DNA of 64,000 nucleotides. Origin: Paenibacillus pectinilyticus (GTDB lineage Bacteria; Bacillota; Bacilli; Paenibacillales; NBRC-103111). This document shows positions 49,033 to 58,586 of this stretch, in pieces. Each line of letters opens with the position of its first letter. Positions within the stretch are counted from its first letter, which is position 1. Both the position numbers and the translations under genes were made by a program. The notes beneath the pieces were generated by a model, which was not told where the DNA came from, ran no database searches, and worked only from the letters and a program-made list of their open reading frames with translations. Where the stretch lies: the NCBI RefSeq assembly GCF_001700435.1, contig NZ_LYPC01000002.1:124001-188000 (forward strand), written 5' to 3'.

Positions 49033-50295
49033 CTAGTGCTCATCCCAGCTATCCAGATAAGCCTTTTGCTCGTCGGAAAGGGCATCTACACTTGTACCCA
49101 GTGATTCAAGCTTGAATCGAGCCACTTGCTCATCCAACACGTAAGGCACATTCACAACCGTTTTGCCTAGGGATTCGTAAGCATCATTCACGTGTTTCAA
49201 AGACATTGCCTGTAGGGCAAATGTCATATCCATAATTTCAGCCGGGTGTCCGTCACCTGCAGCTAGGTTGACTAGGCGACCTTCAGCAAGTACGTACACT
49301 TTACGACCATCAGTCAATTGATATTCTTCAATGTTGCGACGAACCGTACGCTTCGAGGATGACATCGCCTCAAGTTCTGGTTTATTGACTTCAACGTCAA
49401 AGTGACCTGCATTCGATAGAATCGCGCCATCCTTCATCACTTTGTAATGCTCACCACGGATGACATCACGATTACCTGTAACCGTCACGAAGAAATCGCC
49501 TAATTTCGCAGCTTCAATCATCGGCATAACAGCGAAACCGTCCATGTAAGCTTCTACACCTTTAATCGCATCGATTTCAGTAACAATTACGTTAGCACCT
49601 AAGCCTTTTGCACGCATGGCCACACCTTTACCGCACCAGCCGTAACCAACGACAACAACCGTTTTACCTGCAACAACCAAGTTCGTTGTACGGTTAATGC
49701 CATCCCACACGGATTGACCTGTACCATAACGATTGTCGAACAAATATTTGCAATAGGCATCATTCACAGCAACCATAGGGAATCCAAGCTTCCCTTCTTT
49801 TTCCATCGCTTTCAAACGAAGAATACCTGTTGTTGTTTCTTCCGCGCCACCGCGCACATTCACTGCTAAGTCTTTACGCTCGGAATGTAAAAGAGAAACT
49901 AAATCACCACCATCATCAATGATCAGATCCGGTTTGGATTCCAATGATTTGATAAGAAGTTCTTTATACTCTTCAGGCGTTGGATTGTATTTTGCAAATA
50001 CGGTAATTCCATCTTCAACCAGTGCAGCACAGACATCATCTTGCGTGGAAAGCGGGTTACTTCCTGTGATTGTGACTTCTGCTCCACCGGCTTTTACAAC
50101 TTTCGCTAGGTAAGCTGTTTTAGCTTCCAAATGCAAGGAAATCGTTACTTTCAACCCTTTGAAAGGTTGTTCTTGTTCAAATTGCTCGCGAATACGGTTC
50201 AAAACAGGCATATGCGCCTGTACCCAATCAATTTTCAAATGACCATCTGGCGCTAGCGCCATGTCAGTTACGATACTTTTAGTTCCGGTTGTCAT
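49033..50295 (-). CDS. ahcY: adenosylhomocysteinase
   Basis: NAD-dependent hydrolase that splits S-adenosylhomocysteine to adenosine and homocysteine, recycling the by-product of methylation. The 420-residue protein has the NAD motif VVGYGWCGKGVA and the family segments NVRGGAEETTTG and NAGHFDVE. It ends at DSWDEH without the Lys/Tyr tail of eukaryotic enzymes, so it belongs to the shorter bacterial/archaeal type. AGGAGG precedes the ATG. It follows bshC by 11 nt, likely as an operon. B. subtilis has no orthologue. Confidence 0.95.
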   Translation of the reverse strand: MTTGTKSIVTDMALAPDGHLKIDWVQAHMPVLNRIREQFEQEQPFKGLKVTISLHLEAKTAYLAKVVKAGGAEVTITGSNPLSTQDDVCAALVEDGITVFAKYNPTPEEYKELLIKSLESKPDLIIDDGGDLVSLLHSERKDLAVNVRGGAEETTTGILRLKAMEKEGKLGFPMVAVNDAYCKYLFDNRYGTGQSVWDGINRTTNLVVAGKTVVVVGYGWCGKGVAMRAKGLGANVIVTEIDAIKGVEAYMDGFAVMPMIEAAKLGDFFVTVTGNRDVIRGEHYKVMKDGAILSNAGHFDVEVNKPELEAMSSSKRTVRRNIEEYQLTDGRKVYVLAEGRLVNLAAGDGHPAEIMDMTFALQAMSLKHVNDAYESLGKTVVNVPYVLDEQVARFKLESLGTSVDALSDEQKAYLDSWDEH

Positions 50296-50306
50296 CTTCG
50301 TTCCTC

Positions 50307-51941
50307 CTATAAATGATAGATACGGTGCAAGCCGTCTACGGGTATCGGCGTTTCAATTAAGCTATGTAGCCAAGCATTCCCATAACGATTCAGATAAGCA
50401 CACCCATTATACACTCTTTCCTGCGGCTTGGCTAACGGGAATATCGTAAGACGAATTCGCTCTAATTGCCGGATCGCTGCATCGAATTGTGTATGTGAAG
50501 CTTCATTAGCTTTATGATGCAAGTAATCGATTTGTTCCAGAATTTTAGCCAAATTCGTATCCCCAAGCTTCTTAACCCCTGGATTAATAGCACTGAGTGA
50601 CTCTACCAGCGGTGCATAACTGCTGCGGAAGGACTCTTTCACCTCGTCGAAGCGGTCATTCAGCCTCAAGGTATCTTGCGCATCCAACCAGGCTTGTTTC
50701 TTCTCATCAAAGCGTTCTAATACATCATTTATTGTGAAGTCATATTTGTCCATCTGTTTCTTGATCGTACCTTCAATTAAGGTAAATTCTAAGCGTGGAG
50801 CAACAATCGGCATTCTCATATGAAAATGTTCGAAAGCTTGCTTCGTCAGCGCCCAGTATGCGATCTCGCCTGGACCCAATACGGTCGCAAGTACGGGAAA
50901 TAGAAATTCCTGCATAAGCGGTCGAGACATGACATTATTACTTAATCGTTCAGGCTTCCGCGTTGCCAAATCCCTTAGATCATCCTTCGAGAAACGAATC
51001 AAGTTCTTCTTATCTGCAAAATAGTTACTCTCCCGATGCAGCAACAAACGCTGCCCTTCAGCAAAAGTAAAAAGATTCGCGCCATCTTCTTGAATCTCAG
51101 CTTGGATGCCATAGCCAGCCCCACTAACGTCCGATTGACTACGCAAAAGCGCACCAGCAAAAGATTCATTCTGATCGATGATCATTTCAAACATAGATGA
51201 TTCCAAGGCGCGAACGCCAGGTTCATCCGCATCAATAAGTACAAGCCCATATTCACCAAACAACATCGCCATCCAGCGGGCAAAAGCGTCACTCAACGTA
51301 GCTCCATCCTCTGTAGCTGAACGCAAGTTCGCTATTAGTGAGGCTTTGAACTCCGTATCCATCAAGGCGCTGTCGAGCTTGTTCAAAGCCTCTTCCCAAG
51401 CCTCTGCGGAAAGCGGTAAACGACTTACAGACGTACGTAGTCCTGTAGGGTGATCCACTTTCAACTTCTCTATGTGCTGCGTATTCGAAAGTACGTTAAT
51501 ATGATTAACTTCATCAAAATCATGATCTTCCCCAGCGATCCAGAAAATAGGAACGACGGTGCGCTGCAGCTTGTGACTCCATTCACGGGCCAATTGCAGA
51601 ATCGTGATCGCTTTATAGAGAACGAGCAGCTCGCCACCGAACAGGCCTGCTTGCTGACCGCCAACGATGGCTAGCGTCTGAGCATCCCCCAAAGCATCTA
51701 TATGCCGCATGGCCGCACCTGAATTGCCAACACGCAGATTATATGCATGTAATGTGTCTACAAGACGTTTACGATCTACACGCGGACTTCCAGCCGCGCC
51801 ATCCAGCCAACTAACACGGGCTTGCCAATCTTCCTCACGTCCAAAATGATAGGGAAATAGTGCTTTAGCAGCATCTTTACCCGCAATATAATCTTCTGAC
51901 AATTGCTGATTTTTTTTCCAATGAAAAGTTTCCATTTGCAT
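50307..51941 (-). CDS. bshC: bacillithiol biosynthesis cysteine-adding enzyme BshC
   Basis: Putative cysteine ligase that completes bacillithiol, the major low-molecular-weight thiol of many Firmicutes. The 544-residue protein has the family motifs GGQQAGLFGGELL and FWIAGEDHDFDEVNHI (split around residues 93-147), and a coiled-coil segment near residue 400-450. Two in-frame ATGs (51941 and 51935) share an AGGAG site that is slightly far away. A good promoter lies upstream. In Bacillus bshC directly precedes mraZ; here ahcY and a DUF4349 gene intervene. Confidence 0.95.
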   Translation of the reverse strand: MQMETFHWKKNQQLSEDYIAGKDAAKALFPYHFGREEDWQARVSWLDGAAGSPRVDRKRLVDTLHAYNLRVGNSGAAMRHIDALGDAQTLAIVGGQQAGLFGGELLVLYKAITILQLAREWSHKLQRTVVPIFWIAGEDHDFDEVNHINVLSNTQHIEKLKVDHPTGLRTSVSRLPLSAEAWEEALNKLDSALMDTEFKASLIANLRSATEDGATLSDAFARWMAMLFGEYGLVLIDADEPGVRALESSMFEMIIDQNESFAGALLRSQSDVSGAGYGIQAEIQEDGANLFTFAEGQRLLLHRESNYFADKKNLIRFSKDDLRDLATRKPERLSNNVMSRPLMQEFLFPVLATVLGPGEIAYWALTKQAFEHFHMRMPIVAPRLEFTLIEGTIKKQMDKYDFTINDVLERFDEKKQAWLDAQDTLRLNDRFDEVKESFRSSYAPLVESLSAINPGVKKLGDTNLAKILEQIDYLHHKANEASHTQFDAAIRQLERIRLTIFPLAKPQERVYNGCAYLNRYGNAWLHSLIETPIPVDGLHRIYHL

Positions 51942-51989
51942 ATGCGTCTAGTGTCTCCTCTTCCTGACAAATAAAACGACTATCCCTCA

Positions 51990-52018
51990 ATTGTACACGT
52001 AAGCTCTGCAATCGTCAA
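51990..52018 (-). promoter_or_regulatory. sigma-A promoter of bshC-ahcY
   Basis: TTGACG (52013-52018) and TACAAT (51990-51995) with a 17-bp spacer, about 50 bp before bshC. Confidence 0.75.
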
Positions 52019-52076
52019 AACTGTATTTATTCTAATTACAATTAATAGGCGCAACAACCTTAAGGCTAAACAACGA

Positions 52077-52103
52077 AAAGCCGCCCCCATCGGGACGGCC
52101 ACG
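52077..52103 (-). terminator. terminator after the opp operon
   Basis: GCCGTCCC, loop GATG, GGGGCGGC with one mismatch, then four Ts, four bases after the oppF stop. Confidence 0.85.
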
Positions 52104-52106
52104 CTA

Positions 52107-53087
52107 TTAATAAAGATGACAAGCTACAAAGTGATTTGGTTCCACTTCTTTGCTCGGCGGCATCGAATCTGCACACTTCGCCATGGCTTGCGGACAACGC
52201 GTACGGAACGGACAACCACTAGGCGGGTTGAGCGGACTTGGTACATCGCCTTGAAGAATGATACGCTCACGCGTACGCTCTATTTCTGGATCTGGAATCG
52301 GAATAGCCGAAAGAAGTGATTGTGTATACGGGTGCAGCGGCTTCGCATAAAGCGCATCCGATGTCGTTACCTCTACAAGACTTCCCAGATACATAACGCC
52401 AATACGGTCAGAGATGTGCTTCACCATCGCCAAATCATGCGCGATAAACAAGTAGGTCAAGCCCATTTCTTTTTGCAATCGTTTGAAAAGGTTAACCACC
52501 TGCGCTTGTACGGAAACGTCCAAGGCAGAAATCGGCTCATCCGCAATGATGAATTTCGGTTCAATCGCAAGCGCACGGGCAATCCCGATACGTTGACGCT
52601 GACCACCGGAGAATTCATGCGGGAATCGGCTTGCATGCTCGTCATTCAAACCAACAGCACGCAATAACTCCATCACGCGTTCTTTGCGTTTAGCACCTTT
52701 GTATAAACCATGAATATCGATGCCTTCAGCAATGATATTCCCTACGGTCATACGCGGGTTGAGCGATGCGTAAGGATCTTGGAATACCATTTGCATATTG
52801 CGGTTGAAGTCTTTTAACTTTTTACCTGTCAGCTTGTGAACATCTTCACCGTCGAAGATAACTTCGCCTTCTGTCGCGTCATAAAGCTTAATAATGGTTC
52901 TTCCTGCTGTCGATTTCCCACAACCAGATTCCCCTACAAGTCCAAACGTTTCACCGCGTTTAATTTCTATTGAAAAATTGTCAACAGCTTTCAAAATCTT
53001 ACCGTTTCCAAGATTGAAGTGCTTCTTCATATTGCGAATCTGCAGAATCGGTTTTTCCGACTTCGATAGGTTGCTTGAATTAGACAT
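52107..53087 (-). CDS. oppF: oligopeptide ABC transporter ATP-binding protein OppF
   Basis: One of two ATPases powering peptide import. The 326-residue protein has Walker A GESGCGKST, signature FSGGQRQRIGIARAL, Walker B FIIADEPISALD and the Opp/Dpp C-terminal extension with a cysteine-containing motif (CPFRTRCPQA). It overlaps oppD by 8 nt and has GGAGG upstream of the ATG. Last gene of the operon. Confidence 0.94.
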   Translation of the reverse strand: MSNSSNLSKSEKPILQIRNMKKHFNLGNGKILKAVDNFSIEIKRGETFGLVGESGCGKSTAGRTIIKLYDATEGEVIFDGEDVHKLTGKKLKDFNRNMQMVFQDPYASLNPRMTVGNIIAEGIDIHGLYKGAKRKERVMELLRAVGLNDEHASRFPHEFSGGQRQRIGIARALAIEPKFIIADEPISALDVSVQAQVVNLFKRLQKEMGLTYLFIAHDLAMVKHISDRIGVMYLGSLVEVTTSDALYAKPLHPYTQSLLSAIPIPDPEIERTRERIILQGDVPSPLNPPSGCPFRTRCPQAMAKCADSMPPSKEVEPNHFVACHLY

Positions 53088-54117
53088 GTTGATGACCTCC
53101 CACTCCTACAGGACGTTCAACCTTCGGTGCATCAGGGTGAAGCAACCAGCAAGCTGCTGAATGAGTCTCAGACAAGACAGAATGCGCTGGATCTTCTTCC
53201 AAACAGTGATTCATCGCATAAGGACATCTCGCTGCGAATGCGCACCCTTTTGGCGGAGCAAACAAATCAGGCGGCGTACCAGGAATCGGCACAAGCTCCT
53301 CATTCGTGTTGGTATCCAACCGCGGCACTGAACGAAGTAAGCCCCATGTATATGGATGCTGCGGCTCGTAGAAAATTTCATCTACGGTGCCTTGTTCAAT
53401 AATTTTCCCTGCATACATGACGACAACACGCTGTGCCATATCAGCCACAACACCAAGATCATGGGTAATTAAGATAATGGATGAGTCCGTTTTCACAGAG
53501 ATTGTCTTCATCAAATCAATGATTTGTGCTTGAATCGTCACATCTAGCGCCGTTGTAGGCTCATCAGCAATGAGGAGCTTTGGCGAACAAGCTAGAGCAA
53601 TAGCGATCATAACACGTTGACGCATACCGCCAGAAAGTTCATGCGGATACTGATGAATTCGACCCTCAGGGGAGTTAATGCCTACCAGCTTAAGAATTTC
53701 AATTGCTCTTTCTCTAGCTGCGCTTTTACTCAATCCTTCGTGCTTGATCAAACCTTCCGTAATTTGATCACCGATTTTCATCGTTGGGTTCAAAGAAGTC
53801 ATTGGATCCTGGAAAATCATACCCATTTCAGAACCACGAATTTTCTCCATCTGTCTGTTAGAAAGCTTCGTAATGTCGTGCTTCCCGTCAAACATGATAG
53901 AACCGCTTTTTATATAGCTAGGCGGAGTAGGAATTAAACGCATGAGCGTTTGTGCCGTTACGGATTTACCGCAACCGGATTCACCTACAATCGCCAACAC
54001 TTCACCTTTTTTCAAAGAAAAAGACACGCCGCGAACAGCTTGAACTTCACCCGCATACGTTTGGAATGAAACTCGAAGATCTTTTACTTCAAGTAAATTG
54101 TTATTGGTGCTCATCAT
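53080..54117 (-). CDS. oppD: oligopeptide ABC transporter ATP-binding protein OppD
   Basis: Second ATPase of the peptide importer. The 345-residue protein has Walker A GESGCGKSV, signature LSGGMRQRVMIAIAL, Walker B LLIADEPTTALD, and the C-terminal CAFAARCPYAMN motif typical of OppD. Two adjacent ATGs (54117, 54114) follow AGGGG, either could be used. Confidence 0.94.
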   Translation of the reverse strand: MMSTNNNLLEVKDLRVSFQTYAGEVQAVRGVSFSLKKGEVLAIVGESGCGKSVTAQTLMRLIPTPPSYIKSGSIMFDGKHDITKLSNRQMEKIRGSEMGMIFQDPMTSLNPTMKIGDQITEGLIKHEGLSKSAARERAIEILKLVGINSPEGRIHQYPHELSGGMRQRVMIAIALACSPKLLIADEPTTALDVTIQAQIIDLMKTISVKTDSSIILITHDLGVVADMAQRVVVMYAGKIIEQGTVDEIFYEPQHPYTWGLLRSVPRLDTNTNEELVPIPGTPPDLFAPPKGCAFAARCPYAMNHCLEEDPAHSVLSETHSAACWLLHPDAPKVERPVGVGGHQHV

Positions 54118-54130
54118 TATTCACCCCTTC

Positions 54131-55063
54131 TTACTTGCGCATTTTCGGATCTAGCGCATCACGAAGCCCATCGCCGAGAAGATTGAAGCTCAATAGAATT
54201 AAGCTGAAAATAATCGTCGGGAAAATAAGGCGATGCGGATACAAACGTATATAGTTAGCACCGTCTGACAGCAAGTTTCCTAGCGATGCCAGCGGAGGCT
54301 TAACACCAAGACCAATGAAGCTTAAGAATGCTTCGGTAAAGATCGCAGATGGCACAACGAATGTGATCTGTACAATAATTATACCAAGTGCGTTGGGGAT
54401 CAAGCTACGCATAATTATTCTCATGGGAGAAGCTCCCAATGTACGCGAAGCCAGTACAAATTCTTGCTCTTTGAGCGTGAGCATTTGCCCACGAACAAGA
54501 CGAGCCATCGGAACCCAACCTGTAATACTATACGCGATGATAATCGATGAAACACCTGAGCCGATAACCATGATTAACAAAATTGCAATCAACAAGAACG
54601 GAATCGCATAAACGATTTCGATCGAACGTTGCATAATTTCGTCAACTTTTCCGCCGTAGTAAGCCGAAATCCCACCATAGATAACACCTACAACTAAGTC
54701 AATAAGCGCTGCTGTGATACCAATGAATAAGGAGATGCGAGTTCCCCACCACACACGCGTCCATACATCACGACCAAAGTCATCCGTACCGAACCAATGT
54801 TTAGCAGTTGGACCAATATTTTTAATTTTGAGGTCTTGCGTCTGATAATCGTAGCTCGAAACAAATGGCACAATGATCGCTAGAACGATCAACGTTACCA
54901 ATATAATTAAGCCAGCCATAGCCAGTCTATTTTTCTTAAGTCGTCTCCATGCGTCCTGCCAATAATTGAGCGAAGGTCTAACAATGACTTCACCAGTTAA
55001 AGATTTATTTGAAACGGGAGCAAACTTGAAGTTAGTCTCTGTTGATTCATTTGGAGTTTGCAT
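54131..55063 (-). CDS. oppC: oligopeptide ABC transporter permease OppC
   Basis: Inner-membrane permease of 310 residues. A cytoplasmic N-terminal segment (about 1-45) is followed by six membrane helices and the EAA loop (ASRTLGASPMRIIMRSLIPN region near residue 210). The SFLGLG-like segment FIGLGVKPPLASLG near the end is typical of OppC/DppC. It starts three bases after the oppB stop. Confidence 0.94.
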   Translation of the reverse strand: MQTPNESTETNFKFAPVSNKSLTGEVIVRPSLNYWQDAWRRLKKNRLAMAGLIILVTLIVLAIIVPFVSSYDYQTQDLKIKNIGPTAKHWFGTDDFGRDVWTRVWWGTRISLFIGITAALIDLVVGVIYGGISAYYGGKVDEIMQRSIEIVYAIPFLLIAILLIMVIGSGVSSIIIAYSITGWVPMARLVRGQMLTLKEQEFVLASRTLGASPMRIIMRSLIPNALGIIIVQITFVVPSAIFTEAFLSFIGLGVKPPLASLGNLLSDGANYIRLYPHRLIFPTIIFSLILLSFNLLGDGLRDALDPKMRK

Positions 55064-55066
55064 GAA

Positions 55067-55999
55067 TTATTTCCCGCCTTTCCCAAGACGAATTCTAGGG
55101 TCTACAAAGCCATACACGATGTCGGTTAAGAAGATCACTACGATCAAAATTGCTGAGTAAAAAATAGTTAATCCAGAAATCATCGTATAATCATTCGAGT
55201 ACACCGATGTTACAAAATGCTTACCCAATCCTGGTACACCGAAAATCTGTTCAACTACTAACGTACCTGTGATGACGTTTACAAATATTGGGCCGATGAT
55301 CGTAATGACAGGTAATATCGCGTTACGAATTGTGTGTTTAAATACGACTGTCAAATTAGACAAACCTTTAGATTTCGCTGTTTTAATATAATCTTGATTC
55401 AATACATCCAGCATGGAAGTACGCATTAAACGCGCCAGAATGGCAATCGTACCGAAAGATAACGCAAGTGATGGCAGAATCATGTATTTCGGGCCTTTCC
55501 ATAAACCAGCAGGTAAAATCCCCCACTTAACACCTACATAGTAAGAAAGCATTGGACCCAAAACGAATGACGGAATGGATACACCTAGAATCGCAATAAA
55601 CATCGCTGTATAATCACCAGCTTTATTATGGTTCAAGGCCGCAATAATCCCTAAAGTTAAACCAACAACAACCGCAATAACGATTGAAATCAATCCAAGT
55701 TCTAAGGATGAAGGAAATGCTTGCTTGATAATATCAGTAACTTTGTGTGCAGGAAATTGAAAGGAAGCTCCTAGATCGCCATGGATGATGTTGTTCATAA
55801 ATGTCAAATACTGATGCCACAATGGCTTATCTAACCCGTATTGCTTCATCAACATATCTCTCGTAGCTTTCGGAATCTTCTCAGCACTTTCACCTAGTGG
55901 ATTACCTGGCAAGTTTTTCATCAAGACGAAAGTAAATGTTGCGATCAGCCATAACGTGATGAGCGCATATAGGAAACGGCGAAGAATGAACTTAACCAT
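55067..55999 (-). CDS. oppB: oligopeptide ABC transporter permease OppB
   Basis: Partner permease of 310 residues with six membrane helices. It begins MVKFILRRFLYALITLWLIA, contains NLPGNPLGE and the EAA-type loop (AKSKGLSNLTVVFKHTIRNA near residue 205), and ends VDPRIRLGK, all characteristic of OppB/DppB. AAAGGAGG precedes the ATG. A GC-rich hairpin lies between it and oppA. Confidence 0.94.
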   Translation of the reverse strand: MVKFILRRFLYALITLWLIATFTFVLMKNLPGNPLGESAEKIPKATRDMLMKQYGLDKPLWHQYLTFMNNIIHGDLGASFQFPAHKVTDIIKQAFPSSLELGLISIVIAVVVGLTLGIIAALNHNKAGDYTAMFIAILGVSIPSFVLGPMLSYYVGVKWGILPAGLWKGPKYMILPSLALSFGTIAILARLMRTSMLDVLNQDYIKTAKSKGLSNLTVVFKHTIRNAILPVITIIGPIFVNVITGTLVVEQIFGVPGLGKHFVTSVYSNDYTMISGLTIFYSAILIVVIFLTDIVYGFVDPRIRLGKGGK

Positions 56000-56036
56000 A
56001 TTGCTCCTCCTTTATTAAAATATACAGACAAGAATT

Positions 56037-56084
56037 AGAAGGGGCCGCTCCCACGAGGTGCGAACGGCCCCTTCTCCATGCAAA
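56037..56084 (-). other. strong hairpin between oppA and oppB
   Basis: AGAAGGGGCCGTTCGC / GCGGCCCCTTCT type stem of about 12 GC-rich pairs, followed by only a mixed AT tail. Such hairpins between a binding-protein gene and its permeases usually protect the upstream mRNA and lower read-through. Confidence 0.75.
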
Positions 56085-56097
56085 AACTTCATTTAAA

Positions 56098-57780
56098 TTA
56101 CTTGATTGTTGCCCATTTCAATTCCCACTCTTGCCCGAAGGAAGGAAGGATCAAACCACTTACACTTTCTTTTTTCAGGTAAGCACGTGTACGGAAGTAC
56201 AATGGCGCTACACCTTGATCATCCATAAGGATTTTCTCAGCATCAACTAAGGATTTCGCACGTTTTGTTGCATCCGTTTCTGTTTGAGCGGATTTAACAA
56301 GTTTATCGTAATCTGCGTTGCTGTAGTCGCCTTCGTCAAACTCGCCGCCAGTTACCCACATATCCAAGAACGTCATTGGATCGTTGTAATCCGCGCCCCA
56401 TAGGGAAAGAACGATGTCGAAGTCATGTTTGGAGGACAATTCGATACGCAAAGCATGTGGAACTGGGTTCGCTTCAGCTACGTAACCTAGGTTTTGTTTC
56501 CATTGTGCAAGAATGAATTCAAGTGATTTTTTCGCAGTTTCTGTATCATCTGCGTTCACTTTCATTTTTGGAAGCTCTGTTAAGCCAACTTCTTTCAAAC
56601 CTTCAGCAAGCAATTGTTTTGCTTTTGCTGCATCGAACTTCGGCTGTGTATCACCAGCAGTTTTACGGAAATCGCCGCCAGCGCCATCTGATGTACCACC
56701 TGGGATTAGACCAGTGGAAGCTACGGATCCGTTAGCAAGAACTGTATCTACATAAGCTTGACGGTCAATTGCCATACCTAAAGCTTGACGGATTTTTTTG
56801 TTAGCAAGTGCTGGTTGTTTTTTCACTTGGTACATCAAGTAGGAGTTCGTCAACTCTGGCTTAGGCAGGTTGTCCGGTTTACCTTTGTACAAAGTAAGTT
56901 GGTCACGGTTGATTTCAGTTAGATCAGCCGCGTCTGTTTCATATAGGTTAAGGCCTGTATTTGTGTCTTTAACGATATTGATTGTTGCTTTTGTTAATTT
57001 CACATTTGCAGCATCCCAGTACTTGTCGTTTTTCACAAGCTCAAGTGTTTGACCGTGATCCCATTTGCTCAAAATGAAAGGACCTGCGCCAATTACTTTA
57101 TCAGCTTCTGCGCCATATTTGTCGCCAGCTTTTGTTACGAAATCTTCACGTTGTGGCAAGAAAGTTCCGAATGCCAACATGGAAGTAAAGAAGGCAACTG
57201 GTTTTTCAAGTGTAATTTCAAGTTGTTTGTCGTTGATTGCTTTAACGCCTAGTGCGTCTTGAGCTTTTTTAACATCTTCAGGCGTTTTAGCTGATGTTAC
57301 AGCTTCTCCACCTTTAATCCAAGCTACTACGAAGCTATATTGCCCTTTTGTAGCAGGATCCAATGTACGTTTGAAGGAATAAACGAAATCTTGTGCTTTT
57401 ACTGGTTGTCCATCAGACCAATTCGCATTGTCACGAATATCGATCGTGTACGTTAAACCATCAGCAGAAATTTTTGGCATGTCTTTTGCAAGACCAGCAG
57501 TTGCTTTACCATCTTTATCGATACGATATAGACCTTCGTTAAATGCGCTGATAAATGTAAATGCCGCATTCGCTGTTGCTTTGGAACTATCCATAATCGG
57601 TGGTTCTGCAGAGAAATTGATTTTAATTTCTTGAGGCTTGTTGGAAGCCGGAGCTGAAGTACCTGTTGCGCCACCGGATGGTGATGCAGATGGTGTTTCC
57701 TCATTTTTACCACAACCAACTGCTACGCTACCCATAAGCGTTAATGCTACTGCTGTTGTAACCCACTTTGTCGCTTTCAT
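56098..57780 (-). CDS. oppA: oligopeptide-binding lipoprotein OppA
   Basis: Extracellular solute-binding lipoprotein that delivers peptides to OppBC. The 560-residue protein has a signal peptide with lipobox ending at Cys23 (VAVGC), a Ser/Gly/Thr-rich linker, and an SBP_bac_5 domain with INFSAEPPIMDSS and WSDGQPVKAQDFVYSFKR near the N-terminus. The ATG at 57780 is chosen over 57816 because AAAGGAGGAG lies 5 nt upstream and the signal peptide begins there. First gene of oppABCDF. Confidence 0.95.
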   Translation of the reverse strand: MKATKWVTTAVALTLMGSVAVGCGKNEETPSASPSGGATGTSAPASNKPQEIKINFSAEPPIMDSSKATANAAFTFISAFNEGLYRIDKDGKATAGLAKDMPKISADGLTYTIDIRDNANWSDGQPVKAQDFVYSFKRTLDPATKGQYSFVVAWIKGGEAVTSAKTPEDVKKAQDALGVKAINDKQLEITLEKPVAFFTSMLAFGTFLPQREDFVTKAGDKYGAEADKVIGAGPFILSKWDHGQTLELVKNDKYWDAANVKLTKATINIVKDTNTGLNLYETDAADLTEINRDQLTLYKGKPDNLPKPELTNSYLMYQVKKQPALANKKIRQALGMAIDRQAYVDTVLANGSVASTGLIPGGTSDGAGGDFRKTAGDTQPKFDAAKAKQLLAEGLKEVGLTELPKMKVNADDTETAKKSLEFILAQWKQNLGYVAEANPVPHALRIELSSKHDFDIVLSLWGADYNDPMTFLDMWVTGGEFDEGDYSNADYDKLVKSAQTETDATKRAKSLVDAEKILMDDQGVAPLYFRTRAYLKKESVSGLILPSFGQEWELKWATIK

Positions 57781-58171
57781 ATAAACTCCTCCTTTAAAAT
57801 ATGTATATCTAGACATCTACGGCCAGATGATTTGTAAGGTTATATAACATAAACCTTTCACCTTTAACCAAGGATATCAATGAAACCGCTTCTTTAATGT
57901 TATATATCATTACATAAATCTCTGGTAAAAAAAATTACTAGAGTCTACGCAAGGAATTATAACATATTATGAATGTTTGTCCATAAATAATTTACCATTG
58001 ACTAATTCACTGGTAAAAAAATTTACCTTAACAGTTTTTTATTATACAACCATCGGTCAATAAAATCTAGACGATTTTCTTTGTTATTTTCTACAAATAT
58101 CAAAGAAATATTACAAAGTTCAGCTACAATATTGTCCAAAACATCAAATATCAAGAAAACGAAATGAAGAA
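57781..58171. other. opp upstream region (about 390 bp, AT-rich, no gene)
   Basis: No gene is visible. The segment carries three TGGTAAA-type sites: TGGTAAA at 57923-57929, TTTACCA at 57991-57997, and the palindrome GGTAAA-AAAA-TTTACC at 58012-58027. A TTGGTT...TTATAT pair with an 18-bp spacer about 60-90 bp before oppA is a weak promoter candidate. The inverted sites look like an operator for an unknown regulator. Confidence 0.4.
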
Positions 58172-58570
58172 CTAGGTTGAAAATAGGTAGTTTTTACTAA
58201 TATGCACTACAAAAAGTAGGATATATAACGCGGACAAGCCGACAAAGCTAAGCCTCCAGACAAGCCTGCCTACCTTTAATAAATTCGTTTCACCTTTAAG
58301 ATGCGTTTGATAACCCCCAATAATACCGAAAGCAATTAATAAAAACAGGATAATTAACCAAAATCCAAATTGGGTTTGAAATAGTTTGTTCCACATTAAA
58401 GAAACCGAGCCTAGTAGAAACAACGTGGTCACATCCATGGTTAACCGCGTCGTCATCTTCTTATCTTTGAGAAATAGAAAAACAAGAAACCAAATGATAA
58501 CGAACGTTATGAATGGCGCAACCGCCAATATCGCATACAACGTGGAAATGATATTCACTAAACCATCCAT
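58172..58570 (-). CDS. DUF3397 family membrane protein
   Basis: Small protein of 132 residues with four hydrophobic segments (about 4-34, 44-62, 68-88, 105-127). It fits DUF3397, found next to bshC and the ketopantoate reductase gene in Bacillus. Function unknown. GAGGTG precedes the ATG. It starts 16 nt after the panE-like gene and so is probably its operon partner. Confidence 0.8.
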   Translation of the reverse strand: MDGLVNIISTLYAILAVAPFITFVIIWFLVFLFLKDKKMTTRLTMDVTTLFLLGSVSLMWNKLFQTQFGFWLIILFLLIAFGIIGGYQTHLKGETNLLKVGRLVWRLSFVGLSALYILLFVVHISKNYLFST

Positions 58571-58586
58571 CCCGAACTGTCACCTC

